From Candidatus Bathyarchaeota archaeon (lineage in GTDB: Archaea > Thermoproteota > Bathyarchaeia > 40CM-2-53-6 > DTDX01): a stretch of 64,000 bases of DNA. The stretch spans positions 1-64,000 of the forward strand of contig JAGTRF010000001.1 in NCBI GenBank assembly GCA_018396775.1. Direction: 5' to 3'. The notes under the pieces are model-generated. The model did not search any database. It worked only from the letters and a program-made list of their open reading frames with translations, and was not told the DNA's origin. Position numbers and translations under genes: made by a program. Each line of letters starts with the position of its first letter. Position 1 is the stretch's first letter. Positions 46,242 to 54,469 of the stretch are shown piece by piece.

Positions 46242-46923
46242 CGATTAACCCCTCTCTCGCAAGCTTTAACCTGCATTTAAGATTAAATTCTTCTTTAAAA
46301 TTTAACCGTTCAATAATAGCTTCTTTAAAGCCTTCTGTAAGATTTCTTAACTTAATTATTGTTCCACACCAATGGAGAAGTGCTCGCTTAGCTATAGGCT
46401 CTATACCAGCATAGTTTAATAAGCTGTGAACTTGACTAGTTAAAAGCACGGTTAACTCATGTTTTTTAGCTAATTCAGCTAAATAAGCCAATTGTCTATT
46501 TAAAGCGCGATTTAAAGTAAAGCGTTCTTCTAAAGTTGAAGCTTCTAATCTATATAGCGTCGTAATTGAATCAACAATGATTAACGCAAATGATTTAGAT
46601 AAATAATTTTCTAAATTCTCTATTATACATGTTTGCTCTAGAAAACTTCTTGGAGAAAAAACAAATATGTTAGATGAAGCTTCACTCTTATTTAAACCAG
46701 CTATTTGAATAAATCTTTGAGGAGTAAAAGATAAATCTACATCTATATAAATAGTTTTCCATTGAGTTTTAGCAGCTTCAATAGCTGTTTGAAGAACTAA
46801 AGTAGTTTTTCCAGTTGAAGCTTCCCCATAAATTAAGGTTAATTCTTTTAAAGCGAAACCCCCATTTAATAATTTATTAAGAGAAAGAGATTTAGTAGAA
46901 ATAAATTTAGGCTTTAACGCTAT
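46222..46923 (-). CDS. radB: RecA-family protein RadB without an ordinary start codon
   Basis: This RadA paralogue of archaea is involved in recombination. The whole frame reads FISTKSLSLNKLLNGGF, a P-loop GEASTGKTT, Walker B ALIIVDSITTLYR and VLLTSQVHS, a full RadB of about 233 residues. The only in-frame TTG, 46491, would remove the ATPase core. No ATG, GTG or TTG exists from the upstream stop (46932-46930) to there. Start is given as ATA 46923; a one-base frameshift linking TTG 46933 is the alternative. Confidence 0.8.
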   Translation of the reverse strand: MALKPKFISTKSLSLNKLLNGGFALKELTLIYGEASTGKTTLVLQTAIEAAKTQWKTIYIDVDLSFTPQRFIQIAGLNKSEASSNIFVFSPRSFLEQTCIIENLENYLSKSFALIIVDSITTLYRLEASTLEERFTLNRALNRQLAYLAELAKKHELTVLLTSQVHSLLNYAGIEPIAKRALLHWCGTIIKLRNLTEGFKEAIIERLNFKEEFNLKCRLKLAREGLIDANRDE

Positions 46924-47063
46924 CCACCTTCAATTTAACCAAATTCTTTTGTTAACAAGTTTTAATTGATTAAACCTAGAAAAATCTTTTTTAAGATTAA
47001 ATGAGTTAATATTTTAAAGTTTTTGCGTTGATATTTAAGCTGTCTTTAGCTGGAAGATAAAAA

Positions 47064-47894
47064 ATGTTTAAAAAAATTGGGATAGTTTCAAGGTTAGATG
47101 TTGAAGAAGCGTTAAAGCTTTCAAATGAAGCTTTAAAATTTATCTCAAAAAAAGGAATTGAAGTTATTTTAGAAGATGAATTATCTAAAGCTTTAGGGTT
47201 AAATTCTGGAACACCGCTTAATAAACTGGAAGCAGATTTAATTTTAACTATTGGAGGCGATGGAACAATATTAAAAACATGCATGAATATTCCTAACCCT
47301 GAAACACCGATATTGCCGATAGATATGGGTAGAAGAGGATACTTAACTGAGGTGCCTCCAGAGCATACAATTGATGCGATTGAAGAATGCTTAGCTGGAA
47401 AATATAAAATAGAGGAGCATTCAAAGCTTTCAGTTTTCCATGATGAAAATTTTTTAGTGGATGGGTTAAATGAAGCTTTAATAACATCTAAAATGCCTTT
47501 AAAACCTCTTAACTTTGATGTTTCAGCAGGAAGCTATAGGCTTATAGAAATTAGAGCTGATGGATTAATAGTGGCTACTCCAACAGGTTCAACTGCTCAT
47601 GCTTTTTCAGCTGGAGGACCAATTTTAGAAACAAATCTTGAAGCTTTTGATCTAGTTTTCATATGTCCTCTTAAACCTATAAGATCGATAGTTATTTCGG
47701 ATAAAATAGATGTAAGCATTAAACTTTCAAACGAAAAACTTGAAGCAGTATTAGTGGTTGATGGATGTTATATAAAAGAGCTTTCGCTTAACTCTAAAGT
47801 CTTAGTGAAAAAATCTAAGCATAAAGCCTTATTTATAAGATTTGAAACAAGATTTTTATCTAGAAGATTATCTAGATTAGTTTCTAGAATGTAA
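47064..47894 (+). CDS. nadK: NAD kinase
   Basis: This phosphorylates NAD to NADP, the cofactor used by the hydrogenase in this genome if it is NADP-type. The 276 residues have LTIGGDGTILKTC (about 61), the NAD-site GRRGYLTEV (about 89) and TPTGSTAHAFSAGGP (about 173). Divergent from radB, 140 bases apart. Confidence 0.95.
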   Translation: MFKKIGIVSRLDVEEALKLSNEALKFISKKGIEVILEDELSKALGLNSGTPLNKLEADLILTIGGDGTILKTCMNIPNPETPILPIDMGRRGYLTEVPPEHTIDAIEECLAGKYKIEEHSKLSVFHDENFLVDGLNEALITSKMPLKPLNFDVSAGSYRLIEIRADGLIVATPTGSTAHAFSAGGPILETNLEAFDLVFICPLKPIRSIVISDKIDVSIKLSNEKLEAVLVVDGCYIKELSLNSKVLVKKSKHKALFIRFETRFLSRRLSRLVSRM

Positions 47895-47924
47895 AACATT
47901 AATTTTATAGTTTATTGAAAAGAA

Positions 47925-48443
47925 ATGCCTAAAAAAATTTTGATTCTAGATACTTCAGCATTTTTAGCTGGCTTCGATTTATCTTTAATAAATTTTCAAG
48001 CGATTTCTACGCCTTTAGTTATTAAAGAGCTGCCTAAGAAAGGCTCTATAGCTTTAAAAGTTAAAGCTTTACAGGAAATTGGAAAATTAATTATTAAAGA
48101 GCCTAGCAAAGCATTTGAAAAGAAAGCTTATGAAGCTGCAGCTAAAATTGGAGATAAAATTGCGCTTTCTAAAACTGACTTACAATTATTAGCTTTAGCA
48201 TTCGAGGTAAAAAGCAATAATTTTACACCAATCATATTAACTGATGATTATGCAATTCAGAATGTAGCTTGCTTTCTTAAAATAAACTTCTCTTCAATAG
48301 CTACTTTTGGCATCTCTAAAGCGTTAAACTGGATTGTTTATTGTCCAGCATGCTTTAAAGAATATAAAAGCTTCACCAAGTTAACTTGTGATGTATGCGG
48401 AACAAAATTAAAGCGAAAAGCTAAGAAAGCTAACCCTTTCTAA
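47925..48443 (+). CDS. nob1: Endoribonuclease Nob1 (PIN + zinc ribbon)
   Basis: This trims the 3' end of pre-16S rRNA. The 172 residues have a PIN domain with acidic residues in LILDTSAFLAGF (Asp about 9), LSKTDLQLLALAF (about 86) and LTDDYAIQNVA (about 106), then a zinc ribbon CPACFKEY...CDVCGTKL (about 139-160). It follows nadK by 30 bases. Confidence 0.93.
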   Translation: MPKKILILDTSAFLAGFDLSLINFQAISTPLVIKELPKKGSIALKVKALQEIGKLIIKEPSKAFEKKAYEAAAKIGDKIALSKTDLQLLALAFEVKSNNFTPIILTDDYAIQNVACFLKINFSSIATFGISKALNWIVYCPACFKEYKSFTKLTCDVCGTKLKRKAKKANPF

Positions 48444-49605
48444 ATTTAGCTATAAAATATCCTAAACCATGCATATGAGGATGAAAACGTTGAAGTTTTT
48501 CAGTATTTAAAAAAATGTTAATTCCATGGGATCCAAAGAAAAAATTTTGAGATTCAATTTTTAATGAGCACTCTTCTTCAGCAAACTTTGCTATTTCTTC
48601 GCATTCTTCAATAGTCATTGTGCATATACTATAAACTAAAATACCGTTAGGTTTAAGAATTTTAGAGGCGGATTTAATGAATTGCTTTTGATAATTAGAT
48701 AAATTTAAGATTTCTTTTATAGATGTGAAGTCAAAAACTTTAGGTGTAACACCTAAAGCACTGCAAGGAGGATCAACTAAGCATTTATCAACTTTTAAAG
48801 ATGGAAAATCCACATCAATATATCTTGAATCATGAATAATTAAAGTTGCAATTTTACAGTTTAAACAGTTTAAATTTTTCATAGTGGTTTCTATTTTCTT
48901 TTTATTTCTATCAACACCTATAACTAAACCTTTATTCTTCATTAATTGAACTATATGAGAAAGCTTCCCTCCTGGCGCGCAGCAAACATCCAAAATTTTT
49001 TCCCCAGGCTTAGGTTCAAGAATTCTGCTTGTTAAAATTGCTGGAAAAGATTGAGGATAAATCAAACCTTTTTTATATTCTTCAGTTTCTCTAAAACTTG
49101 GGATTTTATATTTTGGATAAAGCAGTTGAATAGCTAACCCTTTTCTGAATTGAAGAATTTGAGTTTCATTCATTCTAGCTACTCCACTTCCCACCTCTTG
49201 ACCAAACTCATCAACAATCGTAACTTCATCTCCTATTTTTATTCCTTTACAATTTATAATTCCCGGCGCATATACATGAGCACCTTGCAAAACAGCTTCT
49301 GCAGTAAATTTATCAACAACTAAACGTTTATTAAAAAATGGAATATTAAATGGGCCTTCAACAGTGACATAAAAAGCTTCAGAAATATTCTCATCCATTT
49401 CAACTTGAAAACCTTTATTTCTTAAGCTTCTAAAAACCTCATTTAAATCAGCTTTTAAAGTATTTACCCTAAAATAATATCTTTTCCCAGGCATTTTAAG
49501 AGCTTGAAGAACTTTCTCTAAATCATTTTGATAAACCCTTTCTAAACTCTTAATAACATCGCTAGAAAACCTATAAATTCTTGAAAAAATATCAATTAAC
49601 GACAT
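48430..49605 (-). CDS. RNA m5C methyltransferase, NSUN6-like with PUA domain
   Basis: This has 391 residues. A PUA domain (about 90-170, RLVVDKFTAEAVLQGAHVYA) lies before the methyltransferase core, as in NSUN6, which methylates C72 of tRNA. SAM motif ILDVCCAPGGKLSHI (about 204); catalytic cysteines in DPPCSALG (about 277) and SICTMT (about 327). Convergent with nob1, overlapping 14 bases. Confidence 0.9.
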   Translation of the reverse strand: MSLIDIFSRIYRFSSDVIKSLERVYQNDLEKVLQALKMPGKRYYFRVNTLKADLNEVFRSLRNKGFQVEMDENISEAFYVTVEGPFNIPFFNKRLVVDKFTAEAVLQGAHVYAPGIINCKGIKIGDEVTIVDEFGQEVGSGVARMNETQILQFRKGLAIQLLYPKYKIPSFRETEEYKKGLIYPQSFPAILTSRILEPKPGEKILDVCCAPGGKLSHIVQLMKNKGLVIGVDRNKKKIETTMKNLNCLNCKIATLIIHDSRYIDVDFPSLKVDKCLVDPPCSALGVTPKVFDFTSIKEILNLSNYQKQFIKSASKILKPNGILVYSICTMTIEECEEIAKFAEEECSLKIESQNFFFGSHGINIFLNTEKLQRFHPHMHGLGYFIAKFRKG

Positions 49606-49612
49606 TTCAAGC

Positions 49613-50107
49613 CTACAATTTAATTATATTCACGCTTTTTCCTTCTATATTAAATAAAGCTAAAGAAGATTCACCAGTTAAATAACCGCATATTTCCCCA
49701 GGGTTCACAACTAAAGTTTTTCTAACTTCACTTATATCTACCTTATGAGTATGACCGTAAACTACTAAATTAAAAAAGCCGCATTCAATAATCGCATCTA
49801 AAAGATCTTCATTTTCTCCATGAAGCATAGCGATTTTAAACCCATTAATATCTAATTTAGTAAAGCTTCCTTTAACCTCTTTCCCAATGCTTAAAAAAGC
49901 ATTCCTTAACAACTCTTTTTCAGCATCGTTATTTCCATATACGCCAATCATTTTAGCAGTTAAATTTTTGAATGGAGCAACTGCGAAAGGCGCACAGTAA
50001 TCTCCACAATGCAAAACTAAATCAACTTTTTCAGCATTCAATTTCTCTACAGCTTTAATTATGAATGGTATCCTATCATGAGTATCTGAAATTATTCCAA
50101 TAATCAC
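49613..50107 (-). CDS. Metallophosphoesterase, MJ0936/YfcE type
   Basis: This 164-residue two-metal phosphodiesterase has all motifs: ISDTHDR (Asp, His), HCGDYC, YGNND, MLHGE and YGHTHKV. Related archaeal proteins hydrolyse phosphodiester bonds of broad substrates; the natural one is unknown. It is seven bases upstream of the methyltransferase gene, so the two are co-transcribed. Confidence 0.92.
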   Translation of the reverse strand: MIIGIISDTHDRIPFIIKAVEKLNAEKVDLVLHCGDYCAPFAVAPFKNLTAKMIGVYGNNDAEKELLRNAFLSIGKEVKGSFTKLDINGFKIAMLHGENEDLLDAIIECGFFNLVVYGHTHKVDISEVRKTLVVNPGEICGYLTGESSLALFNIEGKSVNIIKL

Positions 50108-50189
50108 TTCACTTCACCTTAACAGCTGTTTAAAGTTAAAAACTTAAATTTATATCTTTGCATATTCTTGAAAGTAAGTGAAGTAAAGC

Positions 50190-50624
50190 TTGGATAGCTT
50201 TCTTGTTTCAAAAAAAAGCGTATCGCTTAAAAATTTGGTGAAATTCATTAAAGAATGCGAAAAAACTGGTGAAGATGGAGCTATTGGCATTTTTCTTGGA
50301 ATAGTAAGAGGAAAAACTCACCAAAAAGAAAAAGTGGCATATTTAGAATTTGAAGCATATAAAGAGAAAGCGGAGGAATCATTTAAAAAAATAGCTGAAG
50401 AAGCTAAAAACCAATACGAAATCAGCAATATTTTAATTCATCATGTCGTAGGGCAAGTTAAAGTTGGAGAAAGAATAATGATGATTGCGGTTTCAGGGAA
50501 GGCTAGAAAAGATGTTTTTCCAGCTTTAAAGGAAGTTGTTGAGAGAGTAAAAAAAGAAGCTCCCTTATGGAAGAAGGAAACTCTAAAAGATGGAAGATCT
50601 TATTGGATAGAATATAAACCTTAA
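50190..50624 (+). CDS. moaE: Molybdopterin synthase large subunit MoaE
   Basis: This converts precursor Z to molybdopterin using thiocarboxylated MoaD. The 144 residues show GAIGIFLGIVRGKTH (about 31), LEFEAYKEKAEE (about 52), IHHVVGQVKVGERIMMIAVSG and APLWKKE (Lys catalytic). TTG 50190. Other Mo-cofactor genes are not in this window. Confidence 0.93.
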   Translation: MDSFLVSKKSVSLKNLVKFIKECEKTGEDGAIGIFLGIVRGKTHQKEKVAYLEFEAYKEKAEESFKKIAEEAKNQYEISNILIHHVVGQVKVGERIMMIAVSGKARKDVFPALKEVVERVKKEAPLWKKETLKDGRSYWIEYKP

Positions 50625-50786
50625 ATCATCTTGATATATAGGCGAAACTAAAGATTTTAGCGGCAAAGCGAATCCATCATATACTTAGCTCATGTAAATG
50701 GTGTTGTTAAAAAGGTTGAAGATTACAAAAATGTTTTAAAATTGGCGATGAAGTATTGTAGCACCTGAGTTTTATTACAGTATATG
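50625..50786 (+). other. Gene-free stretch with a short remnant-like frame
   Basis: Between moaE and the MBL gene, bases about 50690-50766 can be read as AHVNGVVKKVEDYKNVLK, ending at TGA, vaguely like the start of an S1-type RNA-binding repeat. There is no start or Shine-Dalgarno. It may be chance or a decayed fragment. No tRNA or other RNA is apparent. Confidence 0.2.
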
Positions 50787-51443
50787 TTACAAATAATTAA
50801 ATTCATTAAAGAAGCTTAAAGCTGCCTTAAAAGAGGAAGTTATATGCTTCTTAGCGTTTCTAAAAACCGGCTCCTCATGACCTGCTAAAAGAAAATCTAC
50901 ATCTAATTCTGTTAACTTCTTTAATGATTTAATTAATGATTGAGAATCACCAGTAGGCAAATCTGTTCTACCAAAGAAGCCTCCTGGGAAAACTGTGTCT
51001 CCTGAGAAAAGAATTTTATTTTCTTTTTCATATAAACAAATGCTTCCTGCTGTGTGACCTGGCGTATGCAAAATATTAAGTTTTCCATCACCTATTGAAA
51101 TCTCATCATTATTTTCAACAAATGTTACTAAAGATTTATCTGTTAAAAAAGGTAGATTAAAATCTAATTTATGAATGAAGATTTTTGGTTTAAAATAACG
51201 AAGAACTTCCCTTAATCCACCAGTGTGATCCGGATGACCATGCGTTAAAATTACCTGTTCAACATTTTTTATTGAAAGTTTATCTAAATATATTTTGATG
51301 CTGTTCACAGTTAAACCGTTTCCGCAATCAATTAAAGTTAATTTACCTTTATTAATAACATAAATATTTGAGCATAACCCAACTCCTTGAATTAAATAAA
51401 TATTTTTAAGAAGCGGGTGAAAATCTCCTAAAATAGAAAGCAA
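50787..51443 (-). CDS. Metallo-beta-lactamase-fold hydrolase
   Basis: This 218-residue glyoxalase II-like hydrolase has the metal motif THGHPDHTGG (about 67), a later His in HTPGHTAGS (about 128), Asp in FSGDTVF, and LAGHEEP (about 188). TTG 51443 follows GGAG. Substrate unknown; similar enzymes act on thioesters. Confidence 0.9.
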   Translation of the reverse strand: MLSILGDFHPLLKNIYLIQGVGLCSNIYVINKGKLTLIDCGNGLTVNSIKIYLDKLSIKNVEQVILTHGHPDHTGGLREVLRYFKPKIFIHKLDFNLPFLTDKSLVTFVENNDEISIGDGKLNILHTPGHTAGSICLYEKENKILFSGDTVFPGGFFGRTDLPTGDSQSLIKSLKKLTELDVDFLLAGHEEPVFRNAKKHITSSFKAALSFFNEFNYL

Positions 51444-51524
51444 TTTAAACTCCTCTCTCCCTTAAGTTGTAGTGAAATCAAAAATTTAAATTTAATATTT
51501 CTTTCATAAAAAGGCAGGATTTAA

Positions 51525-52343
51525 ATGAAAGAAGAAACTGGCATTAAAGAAAAATTCGATTGTTTAATAAATATTTTAAAAAATAAAGAAAGCGTTCTTG
51601 TAGCTTTTTCTGGTGGAGTTGATAGCACTGTAGTAGCAGCTGCAGCAAAAATAGCTTTAAAAGATAAAGCTTTAGCTGCAACAATAAATTCTCCTCTTAT
51701 TCCTTTAGAGGAGGTGGAGGAAGCTTTAAAAACTGCTAAAGAAATAGGAATTTCTCACGTAATTCTAGAAGGAAATGAACTTGAAGATCCAAATTTTACT
51801 TGCAACTCATCAAATAGATGCTATTTTTGCAAAAAAAATTTAGCATTTAAATTAAGGAAATTAGCTAAAGAAAGAGGATTAAAAAATATAGTTGATGGAA
51901 CTAATGCTGAAGATCTTAAAGATTATAGGCCAGGATGGTTAGCTTTAAGAGAGGAAGGCGTATCTAGCCCTTTAGTTGAAGCTGGATTAACAAAAGAAGA
52001 TGTAAGGAAAATAGCAAAGATTCTTGGTTTATCTATAGCTGGGAAACCATCTTCAGCTTGCTTAGCGTCTAGAATTCCTTATGGTGAAAAGATAACTTTA
52101 GAAAGGTTAAAAAGAATAGCTGACTCTGAAAGGTTTATTAAAAAAATAGTTAAAGTTAAACAAGTTAGAGTTAGAGACCATGGAATCATAGCTCGAATAG
52201 AGGTTGATCCAAAAGAGAGAAGGTTATTTTTTAATGAGAAAATTATGGATGAAGTGTCTCAAAAATTACGGTCGTTAGGGTTTAAGTTTGTAGCTTTAGA
52301 GCTTGAGGGATACGCTCAAGGAAACATGAATAAATTATTATAG
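51525..52343 (+). CDS. larE: LarE-type ATP-dependent sulfur transferase
   Basis: This PP-loop enzyme adenylates and adds sulfur to a substrate; in LarE proper it makes the nickel-pincer cofactor. The 272 residues show AFSGGVDSTVV (about 28), NRCYFCKKNL (about 92) and SACLASRIPYG (about 181), where the Cys is the sacrificial sulfur donor or cluster ligand in known LarE types. No larB or larC nearby, so the substrate may differ. 52 bases before a TudS-like gene on the same strand. Confidence 0.88.
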   Translation: MKEETGIKEKFDCLINILKNKESVLVAFSGGVDSTVVAAAAKIALKDKALAATINSPLIPLEEVEEALKTAKEIGISHVILEGNELEDPNFTCNSSNRCYFCKKNLAFKLRKLAKERGLKNIVDGTNAEDLKDYRPGWLALREEGVSSPLVEAGLTKEDVRKIAKILGLSIAGKPSSACLASRIPYGEKITLERLKRIADSERFIKKIVKVKQVRVRDHGIIARIEVDPKERRLFFNEKIMDEVSQKLRSLGFKFVALELEGYAQGNMNKLL

Positions 52344-52395
52344 GAAGATTTTAACACTTTTATAATTAAGTTAAAAAATTTGAGGAAGAAAGGAA

Positions 52396-52890
52396 ATGAT
52401 TAATGATGGAAGAAGCGGCAAAGTGATATTTTTGGTTCATTGCATACTTAATTCAAATTCTATTTGTATTGGTCCTAAAACACCTAGCATATGGCCAGCG
52501 ATGATAAATGAAGTTGTTGAATTATTGATGAATAATAAGATTGGAATTATTCAATTGCCTTGCCCTGAGCAATTAGCTTTTGGTTTAGTAAGAAATAAAA
52601 CTTCAAGAGAAGAGGTAGATACACCTGATTTTAGAGCCTATTGTAGAAAGCTGGCTGAAAACGCAGTAGATTTAATTGAAGAGTATATTAAAAACGGATT
52701 TAAAGTTATTGGTTTTCTAGGTAAAAGAGGAAGCCCTACATGCAGCGTCTCAACTAGAAGAAAGGGGGTTTTAATTGAAGAGTTAATTAAAGTTATGGTT
52801 AAAAGAAAAATTGAAGTTTTATTAATGGATTTTGAAAGAACTAAAGTTGAGCAATGCTTAAATAAATTAAAAAATGCCATTCAAGCTTAA
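52396..52890 (+). CDS. TudS/CD3072-like putative desulfidase
   Basis: The 164 residues resemble the CD3072 branch of TudS desulfidases: FLVHCILNSNSICIG (Cys about 16), IIQLPCPEQLAFGLVR (Cys about 55) and GSPTCSVS (Cys about 115), three cysteines that could hold a 4Fe-4S cluster, as in TudS. TudS removes sulfur from thiouracil via such a cluster. Sits after larE, so a shared sulfur chemistry is suspected. Confidence 0.75.
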   Translation: MINDGRSGKVIFLVHCILNSNSICIGPKTPSIWPAMINEVVELLMNNKIGIIQLPCPEQLAFGLVRNKTSREEVDTPDFRAYCRKLAENAVDLIEEYIKNGFKVIGFLGKRGSPTCSVSTRRKGVLIEELIKVMVKRKIEVLLMDFERTKVEQCLNKLKNAIQA

Positions 52891-52952
52891 ATTTAATATT
52901 GATTTTTGGTATAAGAAAAAATAAGGAATAAATGATTAAAAAAGATTTAGCT

Positions 52953-53048
52953 TTACTTTTGTTTTAGCTTGTTTCTAGCTATAATAAGAGCTATTGCTGT
53001 TGCAGCTGCAACTCCAGCTGCTCCTAATAAAATTTCTTTTTTTCCCAT
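52953..53048 (-). CDS. 31-residue membrane peptide downstream of tbp
   Basis: ATG at 53048 follows a perfect GGAGGTG site (six bases away) and encodes a positively charged start (MGKKE), one Ala/Ile-rich helix (about 6-24) and a basic end (RNKLKQK). It is 17 bases downstream of tbp. No homologue is known to me. Composition and ribosome site support a real small protein. Confidence 0.6.
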   Translation of the reverse strand: MGKKEILLGAAGVAAATAIALIIARNKLKQK

Positions 53049-53065
53049 TTTTTACACCTCCATTT

Positions 53066-53677
53066 TTATGCGTGAATTAATTGGGGTTTAAGCAATTTGC
53101 TATTTTCAGGAATTAAGTTTTCATGCGAAATAGCTCCTTCTTTCTCTAAATTTTCTGATAAAAAGATGATCGCAAGCTTAACTTCCTTCTCATTTTTTGC
53201 TCCGGCACAAACAATTTTTCCACTAGCAAATAAAAGCGCTGAAACTTCAGGTTTCTCCATTCTATAAATTAAAGCTGGAAATTGATCAGGTTCATAAATC
53301 GTTCTTTTTAGTATAAATGCTGTTTTCTCTAAATCTATTCTTCCAGAAAGATCGCCTGTAGCTACAATATTTTGAACTTCTATTTTTGGTTGATTAAGAA
53401 TTAATAAACCGTTTCGTTTAAACTCTTCAACAATTTTGATTATAGCTTTTTTAGCATCTTTTTCTGATTTAGCACCTGTGCAAATTATTTTTCCTGAATT
53501 GAATATTAAAACTGATGTTCTAGGTTTTCTTAATCGATAAATAATCCCTGGGAATTCTTGAGGTCTATAAGCTGCTCCTTGAGAGAATTTAAGTATTGTT
53601 TCTAAATCCAGCTGCTGCTTTAAGTCTCCAGAAGCTACAACATTCTTTATTTCGATTGAAGGTTCTTGATAATTCAA
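53066..53677 (-). CDS. tbp: TATA-box binding protein TBP
   Basis: This general transcription factor has 203 residues made of two imperfect repeats: IKNVVASGDLKQQLDLE...FPGIIYRLRKPRTSVLIF and VQNIVATGDLSGRIDLE...FPALIYRMEKPEVSALLF. I chose TTG 53677, six bases after GAGGTG; in-frame starts further up (TTG 53707) lie at or before the predicted transcription start. Acid-poor C-terminal tail follows the second repeat. Confidence 0.96.
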   Translation of the reverse strand: MNYQEPSIEIKNVVASGDLKQQLDLETILKFSQGAAYRPQEFPGIIYRLRKPRTSVLIFNSGKIICTGAKSEKDAKKAIIKIVEEFKRNGLLILNQPKIEVQNIVATGDLSGRIDLEKTAFILKRTIYEPDQFPALIYRMEKPEVSALLFASGKIVCAGAKNEKEVKLAIIFLSENLEKEGAISHENLIPENSKLLKPQLIHA

Positions 53678-53713
53678 GTTCTTCACCTCTGTATTTATGT
53701 AGTGCAAAACTAC

Positions 53714-53735
53714 TATATAAATATTTCTTTGTAGA
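53714..53735 (-). promoter_or_regulatory. Promoter of tbp
   Basis: On the minus strand a purine-rich AAAGAAA (BRE-like) precedes ATTTATATA. Transcription would then start near 53690, about 13 bases before the chosen TTG start. TBP may act at its own promoter. The box is one of the clearest in the window. Confidence 0.6.
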
Positions 53736-53749
53736 ACAAAGATACAAAA

Positions 53750-54325
53750 CTATTTTAATTCAACAACTCTTTCCACAGCATTCCATTCAACTTCCGTATT
53801 CACGCAACCATCCTTAGATAAAGCTATACACTGCACTATTACCCCAAACTTTTCTGCAACAAAACTTCCTAAAACTAATTCTTTTAAACAAGCGACGCCA
53901 ATACATGCTTTAGGCTTTATTTTCTCAAATATTTTTGAAACAACGCTTCCTCCAGAAATAAGGTAAACCCCTTTATAACCTAATTTTTTAGCAAAATTAA
54001 TTAATTCTCCAAGCTTACAGTTTTCGCAGCCTTTACATTCATAACCAAACTCTCCAAATAAAGCTAAGCAACCTTTAGGCCTTAAACATTGAGGTAAAAG
54101 CAAAACTCTATCTGAAAAAGGAATTTTAGAAAACAAACCTTTATAAGCTAAATTTTTCGCTTTTAAATAAAGAGTTAATAAACGTTTTTCGTCAACCCCA
54201 GATTTAGCTGCAAGCTGCTCAAATTTTATTAATGCAAACTCTCCAACCTTATTTTCAGAAAGCTTTTCAATCAACCGCATTAAAGCGCCTTCTTTTTCCT
54301 TATTACTAAATGATAAAAACTTCAA
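53750..54325 (-). CDS. DUF116 family protein
   Basis: This 191-residue Cys-rich protein has LLLPQCLRPKGC (about 76), CKGCENCKLG (about 96) and ACIGVACLKELVLGS (about 140), the DUF116 hallmarks, so metal or Fe-S binding is likely. Function unknown. TTG 54325 follows GGGG. It is convergently placed with nothing and lies head-to-head with the DUF47 gene. Confidence 0.82.
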   Translation of the reverse strand: MKFLSFSNKEKEGALMRLIEKLSENKVGEFALIKFEQLAAKSGVDEKRLLTLYLKAKNLAYKGLFSKIPFSDRVLLLPQCLRPKGCLALFGEFGYECKGCENCKLGELINFAKKLGYKGVYLISGGSVVSKIFEKIKPKACIGVACLKELVLGSFVAEKFGVIVQCIALSKDGCVNTEVEWNAVERVVELK

Positions 54326-54365
54326 TTCTGCCCCTTCATTTTAAATAGAAAATTTAATTGCATTT

Positions 54366-54376
54366 ACATATAAAAT
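54366..54376 (-). promoter_or_regulatory. Candidate promoter of the DUF116 gene
   Basis: The minus-strand box ATTTTATATGT is placed about 45 bases before the TTG start. Pattern match only. Confidence 0.35.
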
Positions 54377-54416
54377 CAAAGTTATTTAAAAGTTTAAATA
54401 CGGCTTTAAAACATGC

Positions 54417-54434
54417 GTATAAAAATATATAAAG
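54417..54434 (+). promoter_or_regulatory. Candidate promoter of the DUF47 gene
   Basis: AAAAATATATAAAG, a strong TATA-like box, lies about 40 bases before the TTG start at 54470. An AAGGGA ribosome site lies in between (54458-54463). Confidence 0.5.
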
Positions 54435-54469
54435 TAACTAGAAGAATATTATCTAAAAAGGGATAAATA

